Position numbers and translations under genes: made by a program. The notes under the pieces are model-generated. The model did not search any database, was not told the origin of the DNA, and worked only from the letters and a program-made list of their open reading frames with translations. From Nepenthes gracilis (Eukaryota > Streptophyta > Magnoliopsida > Caryophyllales > Nepenthaceae): a stretch of DNA of 64,000 bases. The stretch lies in NCBI GenBank assembly GCA_033239525.1, contig BSYO01000004.1:10516037-10580036 (forward strand), read 5' to 3'. Of the stretch, positions 11,246-23,335 are shown one piece after another; position 1 is the first letter of the stretch, and each line of letters opens with the position of its first letter.

Positions 11246-12190
11246 CGTACCGCACTGGCAAGAACAAGCGATTGGTCCCTCCTGCTGATGGAGACCGTTC
11301 CTGGCCTCGTAATCTTTCGAAGCAGGGTGTACAAGTTACAACCCCAGACCAAAAAGCTGGTACTGTGGACCCAGAGCGCCCTCTGCCAAAGAGGAGCCAC
11401 GAATGATTTTCTGCCAAATGCAGGTAAGTCAAGTGCATCCATGCAAATTGCTTGAGTTCTATGAGCATGTTTAAATTATTAATTTCATTTATTTCGATTG
11501 CTTGTGTGTATGCATCAATTTCAAGACCTAGATTACCCCTAGGTCAAGTGAACTTTTTCACCTGCGCCTCGATTGGCTACAACTTGGTCACAAAACCTTG
11601 GTGACAATAACCAAGCGGCCCAAAGATGGTCAAATTTGAAACCTCGATCCTGTTTACCGAGAGACTTAGACGAGGTCGAATACCACGGCCTGAGGGGCTT
11701 ACAGACCGAGAGTCGGACCTTCCTATCAAGCGGCCATTAAAACCTTAGGAGACCTTTCAACGTGCGTGCAATGACTTTCTTTAACAAGAACAACCACCAT
11801 CAATCAAAAATGGTTGACAAATTAGGACCAAAGATATGAAAGTTACAACGTCTTCTAATAGGACCAAGCGCTGATCGTAACATGCAGGCAACGGCCTAGG
11901 CTATGCCAAAGCCCGGCAATAATAGCCGCAAGGTTTAGCCAACAACCACATTATCTCAATGCCACAACCTCCTCTCAGCAGGAGTAAGCGCAACTAGGCA
12001 GATGCGTCCGTTCGAGCCCGACCACAACAGAGATAATGCTTAGTCGACAAGGCAGAGTCAAATCAGCGCCAATCAAAGGCATCAGCAGCAAAGATTGAAG
12101 CAATCAGTCTAATTTATTAATGATCTAAAACTATAACCGGGGCACCCAAGTGCCCAAAAAAGTACAAAAAGCAACCTAACCAAATAACTA
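11246..12190. other. Non-coding 3' region of Tat element 1, first part
   Basis: No gene recognised. It corresponds in position to 33420-34200 of Tat element 2, with comparable features such as the GAGGGGCTTACAGA-like and GGGGGCTTCTACAGAG stretches and an end shortly before the antisense gene. Confidence 0.45.
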
Positions 12191-12565
12191 TCCTATGGTC
12201 GAGGGCCCTCCGAAGAGTGTAGCGCAAGCCTTCTACCATCTCTCACCGGGAAGCCAATCAATTCTAAACTGTGGGTAAGTTCCAACATTCCTCGAGTCAA
12301 GGAAACTAACGGGAAAGTCCGGGGCAGCCAAGGATACTGTCTGTCTACAAAAATGAATGCCCTCCTAAAACCGCTCATCCAGTATCGAGGCCACCTCATC
12401 AGGGCAAAGCCTAGTCCATAACTCTCCCTTGCGATGGGTGCACACACCTAGCAGTTTATTGAGCAACTACTGACTCTCCCAAAGCTCATCATCAAGTGAC
12501 GCAATCCAATCTAGAGCCCGAGCTTGGCCTTTAAGAGCTCTTGCAATCTCACCTTCAACTCAGAC

Positions 12566-15219
12566 TGTAACGCTCTGAGCCTAAATCCCTGAACCCGACC
12601 CGAATCGTCCAAAGAAAAGCTTGAATCATCCGAAATTATCAATTACACGTCATAAAAAAAACACCAAATAATTTAAATAAACTCAACATCATCGCATCAC
12701 TATCATCTAAGGCATCATCAATAATCATCATAAATGTATCATTAAATAAACATTCATAATACTAATAATAAATAACTTCAAAAAAAATAACATCTATGTC
12801 CAAAATGTCAATCCTCATAATGAAAATCTAATATATGTCGAATAATAAATAAACCAACAAAAATCTCAAGTCTCTATCATGGAAGCCTCAACCTCCAAGA
12901 TCACCTCTGTCTAGCGCTTACACGATAACATGCGATCTCTTTTATTCTAATGTCAATCTGTCTACTCTAAAACCAATAAAATATAAGGATGAGTCGAATA
13001 CCCAACAAGTAAAAATAATCAATAATAGAGGAGTACAAGTATACATCACGGATGATAAAAATAAAGGTACAAAATTAATAATAGTAGGTGATGTATCAAC
13101 CACTATCCGGTACTCAATAACATGTTATTTTCATGACCCAAAAGCCATATGAACAATTGGATATCAACAAGCAATATAGATTCCGTTGAATCCAATCATC
13201 AATTCAATACAAGGTAATCACTGAACGAAATGACAAAAAATCTCTATAGACCTTATTCTGACATAATGAACTAAAGGCCGCATATTCATACTCCTAACGG
13301 TTGGGTAAGTACCACGAGATTATCCGATATATATGGTATCATTATTATCCTTACAGTCCTTTTGGAGGCTGTACCCGTAATATGATCATACGACCTCCGA
13401 TACCCCTCATTAATGATAGCCTGAATATCATCATTTATAATGGTCACTAGGCTATAAGCATCCCTCATTAATATCAATGATCTCAATCCCCAGAATGGAA
13501 TAGATATTGAAAAAGTATAGACTACTCTACGGTTCCACGGACTCCATACGTCCGGATACCGTAGAATTTTCATACACTCTCATTTACTTATCCATAGAGT
13601 ACCAATAAAATATACACATATGATCAAATCAAACGCAAAGAGTTATTTATCACAAAAATGAGCAAAAGTATAAAAAAAGTTCAAATATTAAACTGAATGT
13701 CATAATATTTTATCTAACCCATGCGTGTATACCTATTCATATATACACATTGTCATACCTATTTAATTATAGATACGTCCTATACACCCGTATATAATTA
13801 TATATACTTCCTAAACATAAACATGCATAATTATATATACAATTATATATATATATATAGAGCCATACCATTTCATATAAAATTATATATATATATATAC
13901 GCCCGTATTGATACTTATACCCATATGTACACATGGCAGCAGCATCCCTTGCTTCATTGCCGGCTTCCAGCTCGGCGATGGTAGCAGCACCCCTTCATGC
14001 CTCCTGATCACAACGCAGCTCCGTCTCTCACTACCACAGCACTGCACGCCACCTACACGGGCACTACACACCCAAGCCAAGCACGACACCCAGCGGTGCA
14101 CACACTAGGCCACAAAGTCACACGGCGATGCACACACGGTCACACACACGCCACAATTCCTAGACACACGACTACACATACGCACACACACCACGCTGCC
14201 CATACACAGCTACACACATGCACCCACACACACCTAGCAGTAGCAGACCCAACCGAGGTTCTATTTTTCACAATTCCTCATTTTACCACAAAATTGGGAA
14301 CGATAAGCACAAAATTTCTACACGAAAGAAATACTCAACATCTAAGGATGAAAAGGAAAAGATTTACTTGCAAAATAACGGGTTAAAGCCCTCTCACTAC
14401 CTCCGGTCATTGGACCCAGCTGGAAAATGGGAAACAGAGCATGATGCTCTGTTTTCCACAACGGCACCAAAATTCCCAAAATCGGGGGAACAACATGCAA
14501 AATTGATACTTCATGACTCCATTAGATAATTTACGAAGCCCCAATTTATCATTAATTCTAAAGTGCCAGTTGTTTTCTCACCGAGCCGAAGCTCTGCATT
14601 CGAGTTCCCCCAAATTTGTACCCTCGATTTTCAACAATTTTCCACTAAATCAAGGCATAAAATCATAGTATTGGCATCAACAAGAATAATGGAAGAATTA
14701 ATTTTTGTGATGAAGAAATTTTACTTGCCTCAAATTCTCTCTTCACTTTTTCGGCGACGGCGGCAACTGCAAAGTAACCTTCGATTCGTGCTCCCTCCTC
14801 CCCTAACCCTACTGCCTCCTTGAGTAATGAAGAGGCGAGTTAGGGCTTTGCCCAAAGTTTTCATATGAGGCTGATTCCCTTCCTCTTTCGCCGCCGCCCA
14901 TCCGCGCCTTCTCTCTTTCCCTCTTCCCTTTCTTTCCTTTTCTTTTTCTCACCCTTTCCTTTCCCTTCTTCTCCTTCCTAATCCCCGTCGTTTATTATCA
15001 TATTATCATCATCATCATCATCATCATCATTATTTATTTTATTATTATATATTTATTTATTTATTATTTGTTTAATTTTTTTTATTCTATTATTATCCTA
15101 CTAACATCAAGTACTTGAACTTGGGCCCATCAAGCCTAATTTATATATTTTTCTCTTATTCCTTTTTTAAAATGTAACCATTAATTTCTAAAACATTCTA
15201 AAATATTCGATGTGTTATA
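12566..15219 (-). repeat. Solo LTR (Tekay/Del-like gypsy) inside Tat element 1
   Basis: Bounded on the plus strand by TGTAACGCTCTGAG and GATGTGTTATA. On the minus strand it starts TATAACACATCGAATATTTT, like the TGTAACACC starts of Del/Tekay LTRs with one changed base. Flanking 5-mers CAGAC (12561-12565) and CGGAC (15220-15224) agree in 4 of 5 positions, supporting a target duplication. It contains TA microsatellites (13840-13905), a CA-rich block (14095-14235), a pyrimidine tract (14880-14995) and an (ATC)n stretch (15000-15032). Confidence 0.7.
14095..14240. repeat. CA-rich simple repeat
   Basis: Imperfect CACA and CACACG units, with interruptions, inside the solo LTR. It explains the long threonine/histidine-rich open frame on the plus strand here, which is not a gene. 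Confidence 0.75.
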
Positions 15220-15224
15220 CGGAC

Positions 15225-17097
15225 AGAGCACGGTCAAGGTAGTTGGCCCACTCTTGACTCTGTAATGCCTCGCCAACAGCAGCATTAACCCAATGCTCCA
15301 CCTCCTTGACGACTCAACTAGCTCACGTCAGTATCAAGCAAGCAATCTCAACCTCCCGCAAGCGCAAAGCCTCCACCACGTGAGGCACCCCTTGCGACTA
15401 TGAAACGAAAGAGCGGTCAAACAAAGATTACATGGAAAAAGTATAACCACAGGATATAGAAATCTGTGGAGCATTACCTCCCAGTAATGCGGACAGATCT
15501 GGCGGAAAGATCCAACGAACTCAAAACCAGGAGGTGCCCTCAAAGCCCACTAGGACCCAAGAGTCAAGGTGCCTGAACGACGCCTCTCCTCGGCGGCAAC
15601 CATGCTTGCCGAGTCATCTTTTTCGGTTTCTGTCGTTGTTTGCTTATCTAGAGCAAAGATATTCACAAAGTAGAGGAATGATGAGACAACTAAACACCAA
15701 TGCTTAAATAGCCAGTGCCTCAATTTAGCAGCAACGATATTTCAGGAAATCGAGAGGTGCATCTCCATGATGACCACGACACATGCCCTTGCCGCAGAAA
15801 GTGTTGTGGCGCGTCCATTCACTGGTCTCATTATGATAACCGATGTGACACCTTCCCGTGTTGCTCACTGATAGTTTGTCGCCTTAACACTTAGGTCAAC
15901 GAGTAGGCAGAGTAGCGAAGGTAATGATGACCTGACACGCCTCTTTCCAAGACTACTAACATACAACGTGCAACCTTGGAGAGCTCGAGACTAATTTGCC
16001 CAACTCGTGTTCCAACCAAGTGTTCAAGATGCCCAGCCATGGGACGGATCATCAGAAGATTGAGCCGCCAACCACCCAAACCGTCAGATTATCAGACATT
16101 AAGCAACACACGGTAGCATGAAAGAGTATTGGAGCCATACAATAAAGATGAAAAGTCCTCAGTAATTTCATTCATTAATTCATTTTATAAAGTACAAAAA
16201 TTATAACAGTGAACGTACAACCCAAAAAGAAAATAAAAATACATGGAAAGATGATCCGGCTACTAAAGCCCTACTTCACTAGGGCAAACACCCAAAGGGC
16301 AAGTAGGTGTTTGACCCTGGAAAGGAATCTCGGTCGAGAGAGCAGTACGTTCTAGGCGGTTAAGAAGATGTGGCTCCTGCATATCACTGCTCTTGAGCTG
16401 TTGAAGCAAAAAGCGCATACAAAAGCCCTCCCTTACAAGAATGGAGAGCAAAGCACTAGTTCTTGCTCGAGAGGTAACCAATAGAGATCACCCACCGAGA
16501 TAGGTAGTAGTCGGGAAACCCATGAGTCTACAACAGACCTAACGCAGCAACGGCGGTCTAGACTCGAGGTGGACTTGGGAGCTCCTCCCCCAACGGTTAC
16601 CAATATTCCAGTGTGGGATACAGATAGAATGGCCTTCCACCCTGTCAAGAAAGAGAATGGGCAACCTTCTCCCCTTCGAGGGCTAAACCACCACTCCCTT
16701 AAGTCGCTCCGACAAGGACTATACGATAACAGTTGAGAGAAGAAGATAACAACCACTCTGTACTTGGGACTCATTCGTTACAAAAATAAGGACGAACTCT
16801 CACATCACTTGGTAAAAGAGTAGCTCAGGAAGCGAGGTATAGGAAGCACCTCCATTTATAGCCAGAAAAGGAGGTTGGCGAGCCATTAATATAGAAGATC
16901 GCGTCAGTCAGCGCTATCCGCAGAAATTGGTGGATTCAATGAATCACCCCCAAATCTTGTCGAACAGAGCACCAAATCACTACTCTCCTATGCGGAAAAG
17001 CTACAAAATGCCTAGAAAAGGAACGTCTGAGCCAACAACCGTTGGAGATGTCCCATCAATAGACACGCCGAGAGTTGACGAAGGTTAACTTCCCGGT
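15225..17097. other. 3' region of Tat element 1, second part
   Basis: Apart from the antisense exons at 15225-15617 and their TATA-like box near 15706, no coding sequence is recognised. The block at 16150-16250 (STTATAAAGTACAAAA-like, plus strand CATTTTATAAAGTACAAAAA) corresponds to 39010-39060 of Tat element 2, showing that both elements share this 3' region. Confidence 0.5.
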
Positions 17098-18713
17098 ATG
17101 GGAGGCTAGTGATCTGTCCGGTAATCCTATGGCCGACCTAGAATCCAACTTGCCAATCTGCATGCCCGAGAAGTGGAAACCCAATAAGATTCCGTGAATC
17201 CCTTAGCCCAAAAAGCATTATGGCATGCCCAATCAGCAGCTCGCATAAATCTTCCCAGAGACGGCCCAATGGCACCAGCCTAGTGGGCAAGCCCATATGT
17301 CACTGCCAGTGCATAGTTTCCGGCGGCTATGGAAGAAGTATCAGTAGACAGTTGCTGCCATTCTACCGCGGTGCCCGCTATGAATCACGGCGCAACTTAT
17401 TCCTTCAACTCATCAATTGACAAACAGGGTAGCATCCCACCAATATGCAAGCTACACTTGCTATAACTGTAGAGGTAGCTTAGTAAATATTTGTCCAAGA
17501 TAGCGTGTCCCCCAGGATAGCAGTCACAATTTAGCAAATTATCCCCAAAAAGGCAGTCACCATATGGTGATCCCTGCAATCGCCCTATCAAATAAAAGAA
17601 CGCTCGAAGACAACCATGATTGCCATAGCAAGCACCCACAATCACCAAGATAGCTCAGCAGATTGGCACTGGCATGTGTCGCCAACCGTGATGCCCAAGG
17701 AAGGCTAAATCGACTCAAACACTATAAATACTATGTCCCTTCGAATAAGGAATATCTTTGGCAAGGGCAAAGCAGAGGAAGAAAAAGAGAAGAAAATGAG
17801 GAGAAAAAAGGAACGTACGGAGAGAAAACCCGGAAGGCATACCCACTCCCTTCTTATCTCCTGTGAGGTCTCATTCTCCTACTCTGAATGATGGTTGTGC
17901 AGGCCTTCTGCCGGCTCCAAGTCCTCACGCTACAAGACTGGCGAAAGCAACTTATAGAGTGTGGCCTAGAGAACCCTTTGTTTGTAGCCAAAGGTGAGAT
18001 CAACAAATGTCCCTCTTCTCATCATCAGCGCTCAAGAATCTTTTCCTCCTCCGATTAGCCACCCGTCTACATGTGCATTCATCAACTAGCCGCTCATCAA
18101 CAAGTGCAGAACTCTCTCCCTCTAGTAAGCCACTCCTCTATCAAGCGTACCGTCGGAGCTCAGTCCCCCATCACCAAGCCGCTCCTTTACTGAGCGCACT
18201 GTCAAAACTCAGTCCCCCATCACCAAGCTACTCCTTTACTGAACGCACCGCCAGAGCTCAGTCCTCCATCTCTGATCCGCTCCTTCATAGAGCACACCAC
18301 CGAAATACAATTATTTATCTCTAAGCCGCTCCCCTATTTAGCGTAACACTGGAGCCGAGTCCTCCATTACCAAGCCGCTCCTCTATCGAGCGCACCCCTG
18401 GAACTCTGTCCTCATCTTCTAAAGCTGCTCCCTAGTCGAACGCAATCAAATACTCAATCCCCCAGTACACGTATCTACGCATCATTTATTTACTTTTCCT
18501 ATTTTTCTATCTATCTGAAAAAGATTTTTCACTTGAACGAAAGAGAATACCCTAGAGCGAGTTCCCGCAATCCTCTGACCTCTTATTTATTAGTTGTAAT
18601 GTGTAGAATTTAAGCTTGAAGTGATGAATACCGAACCCACTTCAATTTGACCCATCAAGAAAGATCATGTGGTTCTCTAATTTGTACAATAAGCCGAATT
18701 TAAGAACGCATCA
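17098..18713 (+). repeat. Polypurine tract and 3' LTR of Tat element 1
   Basis: The purine-rich ATGGGAGGCTAG (17098-17109) precedes the LTR, as ATAAGGGGCTAG does before the LTR of Tat element 2. The LTR itself (17110-18713) starts TGATCTGTCCGGTAATCC and ends AGAACGCATCA; it is the partner of 8082-9641. A TATA-like ACTATAAATACTATG lies near 17720. The repeated AAGCCGCTCCT units at 18125-18390 match those of the 5' LTR. Confidence 0.8.
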
Positions 18714-19213
18714 ATAGGCATGACGACCACATCAGAATCGGAGAATGCAAGGGCTCGCATATGAAGGGAATGCAGATTTACAAAGAATCAAATGCCCAGA
18801 CCGCAATTAACCCGCTCATTGCAGGATTATAATGTTATTGGGTCACCAAATATTAGAAATGCGATGTCCCAGGCATCAGTAATCTGCATATAAAGATGCA
18901 CGTTATATCAGAGAATCCAGACTCAACAGAATGCACATATATGCCGTGATAAATCATTTCGCGGTCATGAGTTCCGAACCAACATCAATTTCTGTGAAAC
19001 TGAAACTCAAACAGAAGATCACTATTATCATTTCCGGCATTCCTATCTCATGCGAAGTAACCTTCAGGGGAAGATTGAAAATGACGAGCCGAATTCGTCC
19101 TCCATTGTCGCAACCCGCAGCTGAATTTTACTCCACAGAAATAAAGCGAAGGAGAAGGAATTAATAAGGAAAGAGAAAGAGGGATCGCACTGACCGGGGG
19201 AAAAACAAAACGC
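18714..19213 (-). pseudogene. Possible 5' end of a host gene on the minus strand
   Basis: This is non-repeat sequence to the right of Tat element 1. On the minus strand a leader-like stretch is followed by ATG near 19116, giving MEDEFGSSFSIFP, then TGAAG and a donor-like GGTTACTTCG. It could be a short first exon, a leader ORF, or chance. If a gene starts here, Tat element 1 interrupts it and its remainder would lie left of 8082. No family is recognised. Confidence 0.2.
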
Positions 19214-19215
19214 TG

Positions 19216-19221
19216 AAAAAA
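19216..19221 (-). terminator. Pol III terminator of tRNA-Leu
   Basis: A run of six T on the minus strand starts three bases after the tRNA 3' end, the usual RNA polymerase III stop signal. Confidence 0.85.
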
Positions 19222-19223
19222 TT

Positions 19224-19231
19224 TGTTGAGA

Positions 19232-19264
<33 letters not shown>

Positions 19265-19304
19265 ACCTTAATCTGGCGCCTTAGACCAACTCGGCCATCT
19301 CAAC
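19224..19304 (-). tRNA. tRNA-Leu (anticodon AAG)
   Basis: On the minus strand the acceptor arms GTTGAGA and TCTCAAC pair in all seven positions, followed by discriminator A. The A box region reads TGGCCGAGTTGG and the B box GGTTCAAATCC. The anticodon stem CCAGA/TCTGG encloses the loop TTAAGGT, giving anticodon AAG for CUU/CUC leucine codons. The extra arm (TCCGAAAGGGC) is long, as in class II tRNAs. There is no intron. All structural parts are intact and a T6 terminator follows, so this is very likely a working nuclear tRNA gene, isolated among retroelements. Confidence 0.97.
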
Positions 19305-20202
19305 GCATGGGAGCTTCAGCGCAAAAACATTAAATTAATTAATATTTCAGTTATGTTTTTTTCTAACTAAGATCCTACTGCTTGTATTTTCAAAAATATT
19401 TTTCATAATCTTATATGTGACCCTTTGATTAAAGTTATATATATTGCGAACAGAACAATATATAGTCTTATTTTTCTATAGGTTATTTTATTAAAATGAA
19501 ATGTTAACAGTTCAGTTTCATTTAATTTCAAAACTAAACGAATTGATGGTCCACGTTAATGCAAATTAATGACTAATAACGTTCCTCTCCATAATTCTCT
19601 ATTGAATTATGCATGGTAACGCCTCCACAAATAATTGATAGAATTATCTGATAGATAAAAGATAATTGGTTTTGTCCCTGAGCTACTTCTCTGGGAAAAG
19701 GCCATCGACGAAGAGAATTTGAGCTTAAAAGTTCAAAACCGGCAAAACGGAGGAGAAGAAAGCAAGGCAAGCAAGGGCAAGAGGTTGGTAATTCTGTATT
19801 TTATTCCGTATTTCAGTCTTTTTATGATTGATTGGGTCATTTTAAATCTTTACATTTGATATTAAAGCCATGTATGCCTCTACTTTGAATCTGTTCTGCA
19901 TTTTCTTTCATTTTTTTAATTTTAAAAATTTTTAAAATTTTAATTTTTGTGATAATTTGGTGAAAACTAATGTCAAAGATCATTAAAAAATTTAATTTTT
20001 AACATTTTTATATGTTTTACATCAATTTGGATGTAAAAATGGTAAAATTTTCATTGGGTCAAAATACGAGTAAAAACGGGTTTGGGCTAACTTGGCAAGA
20101 CGTTGAAGACAATATAAACGTCGTTTTGATATTGCTACAGTAACAATTAAAAAAATTACTCGGCCTATTTTTTCGTCAGCCCAATTTCGCGCGTCCACAT
20201 AT
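19305..20202. other. Host spacer right of the tRNA gene
   Basis: Mostly AT-rich. The segment at 19680-19785 (ending GGGCAAGAGGTTGGTAATTC) looks like a 5' untranslated exon with a donor site on the plus strand, but no coding sequence follows before the truncated LTR. No gene is called. Confidence 0.4.
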
Positions 20203-22010
20203 GATGACAAGAATAAAACGTTAACCGGTTTAGGAAATTGACCGGAATTAGCATGTCAGTCGTTTTGGTTAGATTTTTTAACTTCATCAGAGTAAGTAAC
20301 TTACTCTCACCTACTCCCAATAGCTCCGTTGAATCCAAAACCTTCAACATAAAAGAAGTACTAGAGTAAGCAACTTACCCCTATCTATTCCCAACTGCTC
20401 CGTTGCCTATAAATATTGGGTAGGAGAGAAATGAGAGGAATTTTAGAGAAAAGGCACGAGGGAAAAAAAAGAGGAGAGGAAGAACTTATAGGCCAACTTG
20501 TGTAGGGAAATCTTAGAACGGGTTAAGGCAACTGTACCCTAAGCCCTGTCTTTTCTTATCAACGCTTTTCTTACTATCCCATTCGGATTTATTATGAAGC
20601 ATTGCATGTTTTCTATTCCTTACATGATTTTATAGGTAAATTTGCATGATTAAAGTATGGATATTATAATTATAAATTATTCAAGTTCATCAAACAGCTT
20701 ACCTGAAATTCTATTAAAAAGATATATCATTTGGAATTTTGTTGAAGATTTGAATACGTAAAGTTGAAATGGCCTTTAAACAATAATGAACCAAGACTAA
20801 AGAAAACAAGAACTAAAATTTCTTAAGTTAAGTTAAAATCAGTAAGAAACTAGATTGAGGATTATTCAGCAGGTAATGTTATCTGGAATGCCTTAGGATT
20901 TTACGGTGGTAATCGAGGATGACTCCGTCTATAGAGTGATATGTGGACCGCCTTCTTTAGGGTGTTACGATGGAGGATAAAAGCTAAGAATATATGATCA
21001 TCCTATCCTCGGGATGTAAATAAGAAAAAATTTATGATGATACTATCTTCAGACAACCAAATGCCTTAAATTGTGTGTAGTGAGTACAATCCATCTTCTA
21101 TTATTCACTCCCTTAACTGGTAGGGCCTGCTAGTCTTGATCCCTCGAGATAATAAAGAAATTATTCTAAAGGACAAGAAAATTTAAGCTGTTTTATGATT
21201 TTCAGTATCTTATGCCAGCAAAGTATTAAGCATTGACCTCGGCCTTTTCATTCTGTGTCTGCGGTCCACCTATTGTCCTCAAACCTTTCATTCACTTTGA
21301 AATTTTTAATGCCAGTGGCCATAGACTTTGTCCTCGGTCATTTTATGCAATCTTCAATTATTGCATGTCCTCGAACATTTTATGCAGCTTTTTTTTTAAC
21401 GTCCACAGTCATTTCACTTTTTCGGTCATTGCATCTACCTCGACATTTTTATAACAACCTCGGCCACTAAATTCCCCTATGATCCTGCATCATTATATAA
21501 TTTGTGTTATCCATATGCTTGTTTCATATATATGTTTTTATATGATGATTTATGTGCCAATATTCTTATGGTATCTTGCTAAGCAAATGGCTCACCCCTG
21601 ACTATTCTAACCACCCTTCCAAATAACACTAATGAACCCATACCTGATGAGCAAGAGTGAAAAAAGAGATTAGCTGAATGGAGACCTCGGGATTTGGAAG
21701 ATATTTGAGATTTTGGGAGTTTTGATGTAATGCAAATGTAAATGACAAATGTAAGATAATTGTTGTATATAAAATTTTGGCATGATGTATTAATATGACA
21801 TGATATTGTTTTTCATGCATTATTATGGGTATTATTATGCTTCCGCAAGTTCAAATTTTGGATTTTGAATAAATTTCTAAATGGCATCTCTTATTGGATC
21901 TGTGCTTAATAGTTTGATTGTTTTAATGTCTTATATCGAGTTTTTTATTTTAACTGTACATATATTTATTGAGGAGGTTATTAGAGAAAATTACAACCCG
22001 TTCCATCACA
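20203..22010 (+). repeat. 5' LTR of the plus-strand Tekay-like element (truncated)
   Basis: Aligns with 27100-28464; the first ~265 bp present in the 3' LTR (26833-27098) are missing. Ends CCCGTTCCATCACA, then the primer binding site. A TATA-like CCTATAAATATTGGG lies at 20406-20420. A ~440 bp stretch (about 21503-21945) is absent from the 3' LTR, where the sequence jumps from TTATATGATTG to ACATTTTAACTGTACG. Confidence 0.8.
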
Positions 22011-22011
22011 A

Positions 22012-22028
22012 TTGGTACCAAAGAGAGG
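22012..22028 (+). other. Primer binding site of the Tekay-like element
   Basis: TTGGTACCAAAGAGAGG follows the LTR by one base and is a mutated form of the TGGTATCAGAGC site complementary to initiator tRNA-Met. Confidence 0.7.
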
Positions 22029-22362
22029 AGATGTTTTAGGGTTGATCGACCATAAAGCGAAAGTTTAGGTTCAGTCTGGGTGGAAGTAGGATAAGGGTAA
22101 TTAGGAACAGATGAAGAGTTAAAATGAATAACCCCTTAAGGACCAAAGTGTAATTTTAGGCCGAGATGGTATTTAAAGGCCGTGATGAAATTTAGGGCCG
22201 AGATGGATATTAAGGGTCGTGGTGTAATTTAGGACGGAGGTATAGAGTATGAATCTCGAGAGTTCTATCTTTAAGTGCATTGAATGATTGTTAACCCCTT
22301 TCTTTAATTTGAATATATTGAATTTATCGATATTATGATTTTTTTGATTATAAAATAATAGC

Positions 22363-23335
22363 ATGGGATATAGAAGAAGAATTACCTGATGTGGTACTAG
22401 TATCCCTCAATATCGAGAAATTGAATACTTGAACCTGCTAGGTAGAAAAGTACACAAAATAGAAAATATGAAGCAGCGACATGTAGCTCCAATTCCTATC
22501 CCTAACCCGATTCTAGCTAATTCTAAACCAACGGCATATGAGAGATTTTCAACTGAGCAAGCTCCTAAATTTCGAGAGAACCAGATCCAGTAAATGCTGA
22601 TATCTGAATTCAAAGATTAAAGAAGATATTTACTATAATTGGATATCCTTGATCAGGAGAAGGTTACCTTTGCAGCTTATAGGTTAGAAGGAGAAGCTAA
22701 TAGTTGGTTGGCAATGAAGAAAATGATGTTGGGTGTGCTCGAGAAAGAAATTTCTTGAAAAATATTTGAGAAAGCCTTTACAAAAAAAGTATTTTCCTTC
22801 TAACCTTGAGGATCAAAAGAAAGAGGAGTTCATGCGGCTTAAAAAATGAAGCCGCTCTGTAGCTAAATATGATGCCAAGTTTACTAAATTATCTCAATAC
22901 GCACCATATATTGTGTAAGATGAGCCAAGGAATGCTAAGAAGTCTCAATAAGGATTGACAAATGAGATTAGGAAGCAGCTAGTGACCTAGGAGCTTCAGA
23001 TTTACGCCGAGATATTAGACCGGGTCCTGATATTTGAGAGTGAGCTTGAAACTCAAAAGTTCTTCGCTAAGAGGGCAACAAGTAGGATGAGTTCTAGCAC
23101 GGGATCCGGTTCAAGAGCCTGATGATCTTCTAAGAAATGGAAGGGTCCAGACAAGGAAAAAAGTAGCAGTAAAATTCAATCAGTATCAGTGTCTAGTTCC
23201 CAGGCTTCAGCAACAAATTGTACCCATTGTGGAAGAAAATATTTAGGAAAAACTTCTTTAAATTGACGGGAGCATGTTTTAATTGTAGTAAGTAAGGCCA
23301 TTGAATCAAGAATTGTCCATAGCCTAAGAGGGTGG
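22363..23335 (+). pseudogene. Tekay-like gag, degenerate
   Basis: From ATG 22363 the reading passes through AYRLEGEANSWLAMKKMMLG (about 22678-22737), the conserved capsid segment of chromovirus gag, and KKEEFMRLKK with the following VAKYDAKFTKLSQYAPYI (about 22820-22915). The zinc knuckle near 23272-23315 reads CFNC, four residues with a stop, then GH, a stop and KNC, so the CCHC spacing survives but stops interrupt it. At least two frameshifts and many in-frame stops, mostly TAG or TAA where Gln or Trp is expected, make it non-functional. Confidence 0.8.

Larger units (their letters stand above)
12430..15617 (-). pseudogene. Antisense gene of Tat element 1, interrupted
   Basis: The minus-strand gene can start at ATG 15617 or 15603. 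Exon 1 gives MVAAEERRRSGTLTLGS and ends near FVGSFRQICPHYWE at 15478. A consensus intron (GTAATG to TTTCATAG, 15477-15398) follows. Exon 2 (15397-15220) reads VPHVVEALRLREVEIACLIL, then WVNAAVGEALQSQEWANYLD, coiled-coil-like. It is split by the solo LTR at 12566-15219 and resumes at 12565 with SELKVRLQELLKAKLGL. A TATA-like TATTTAAGC lies about 100 bp upstream (15702-15710). Unlike the copy in Tat element 2, exon 1 is short and lacks the conserved domain seen at 37860-38300. Stops make this copy inactive. Confidence 0.5.
8082..18713 (+). mobile_element. Tat element 1 (Ty3-gypsy), non-autonomous, both LTRs
   Basis: Two direct LTRs (8082-9641 and 17110-18713) flank an internal region containing a gag remnant, a ~100 bp tandem repeat block and a 3' region with an antisense gene, but no recognisable protease, RT, RNase H or integrase. 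Flanking 5-mers TCAGG (8077-8081) and ATAGG (18714-18718) agree in 3 of 5 positions, which would fit an eroded target duplication. A minus-strand solo LTR (12566-15219) is nested in it. It could only have moved with proteins from relatives such as Tat element 2. Confidence 0.8.

Noticed and set aside
13997..14386. Open frame of 129 codons on the plus strand
   Set aside because: Produced by a CA-rich simple repeat within a solo LTR; Thr/His repeats, no domain.
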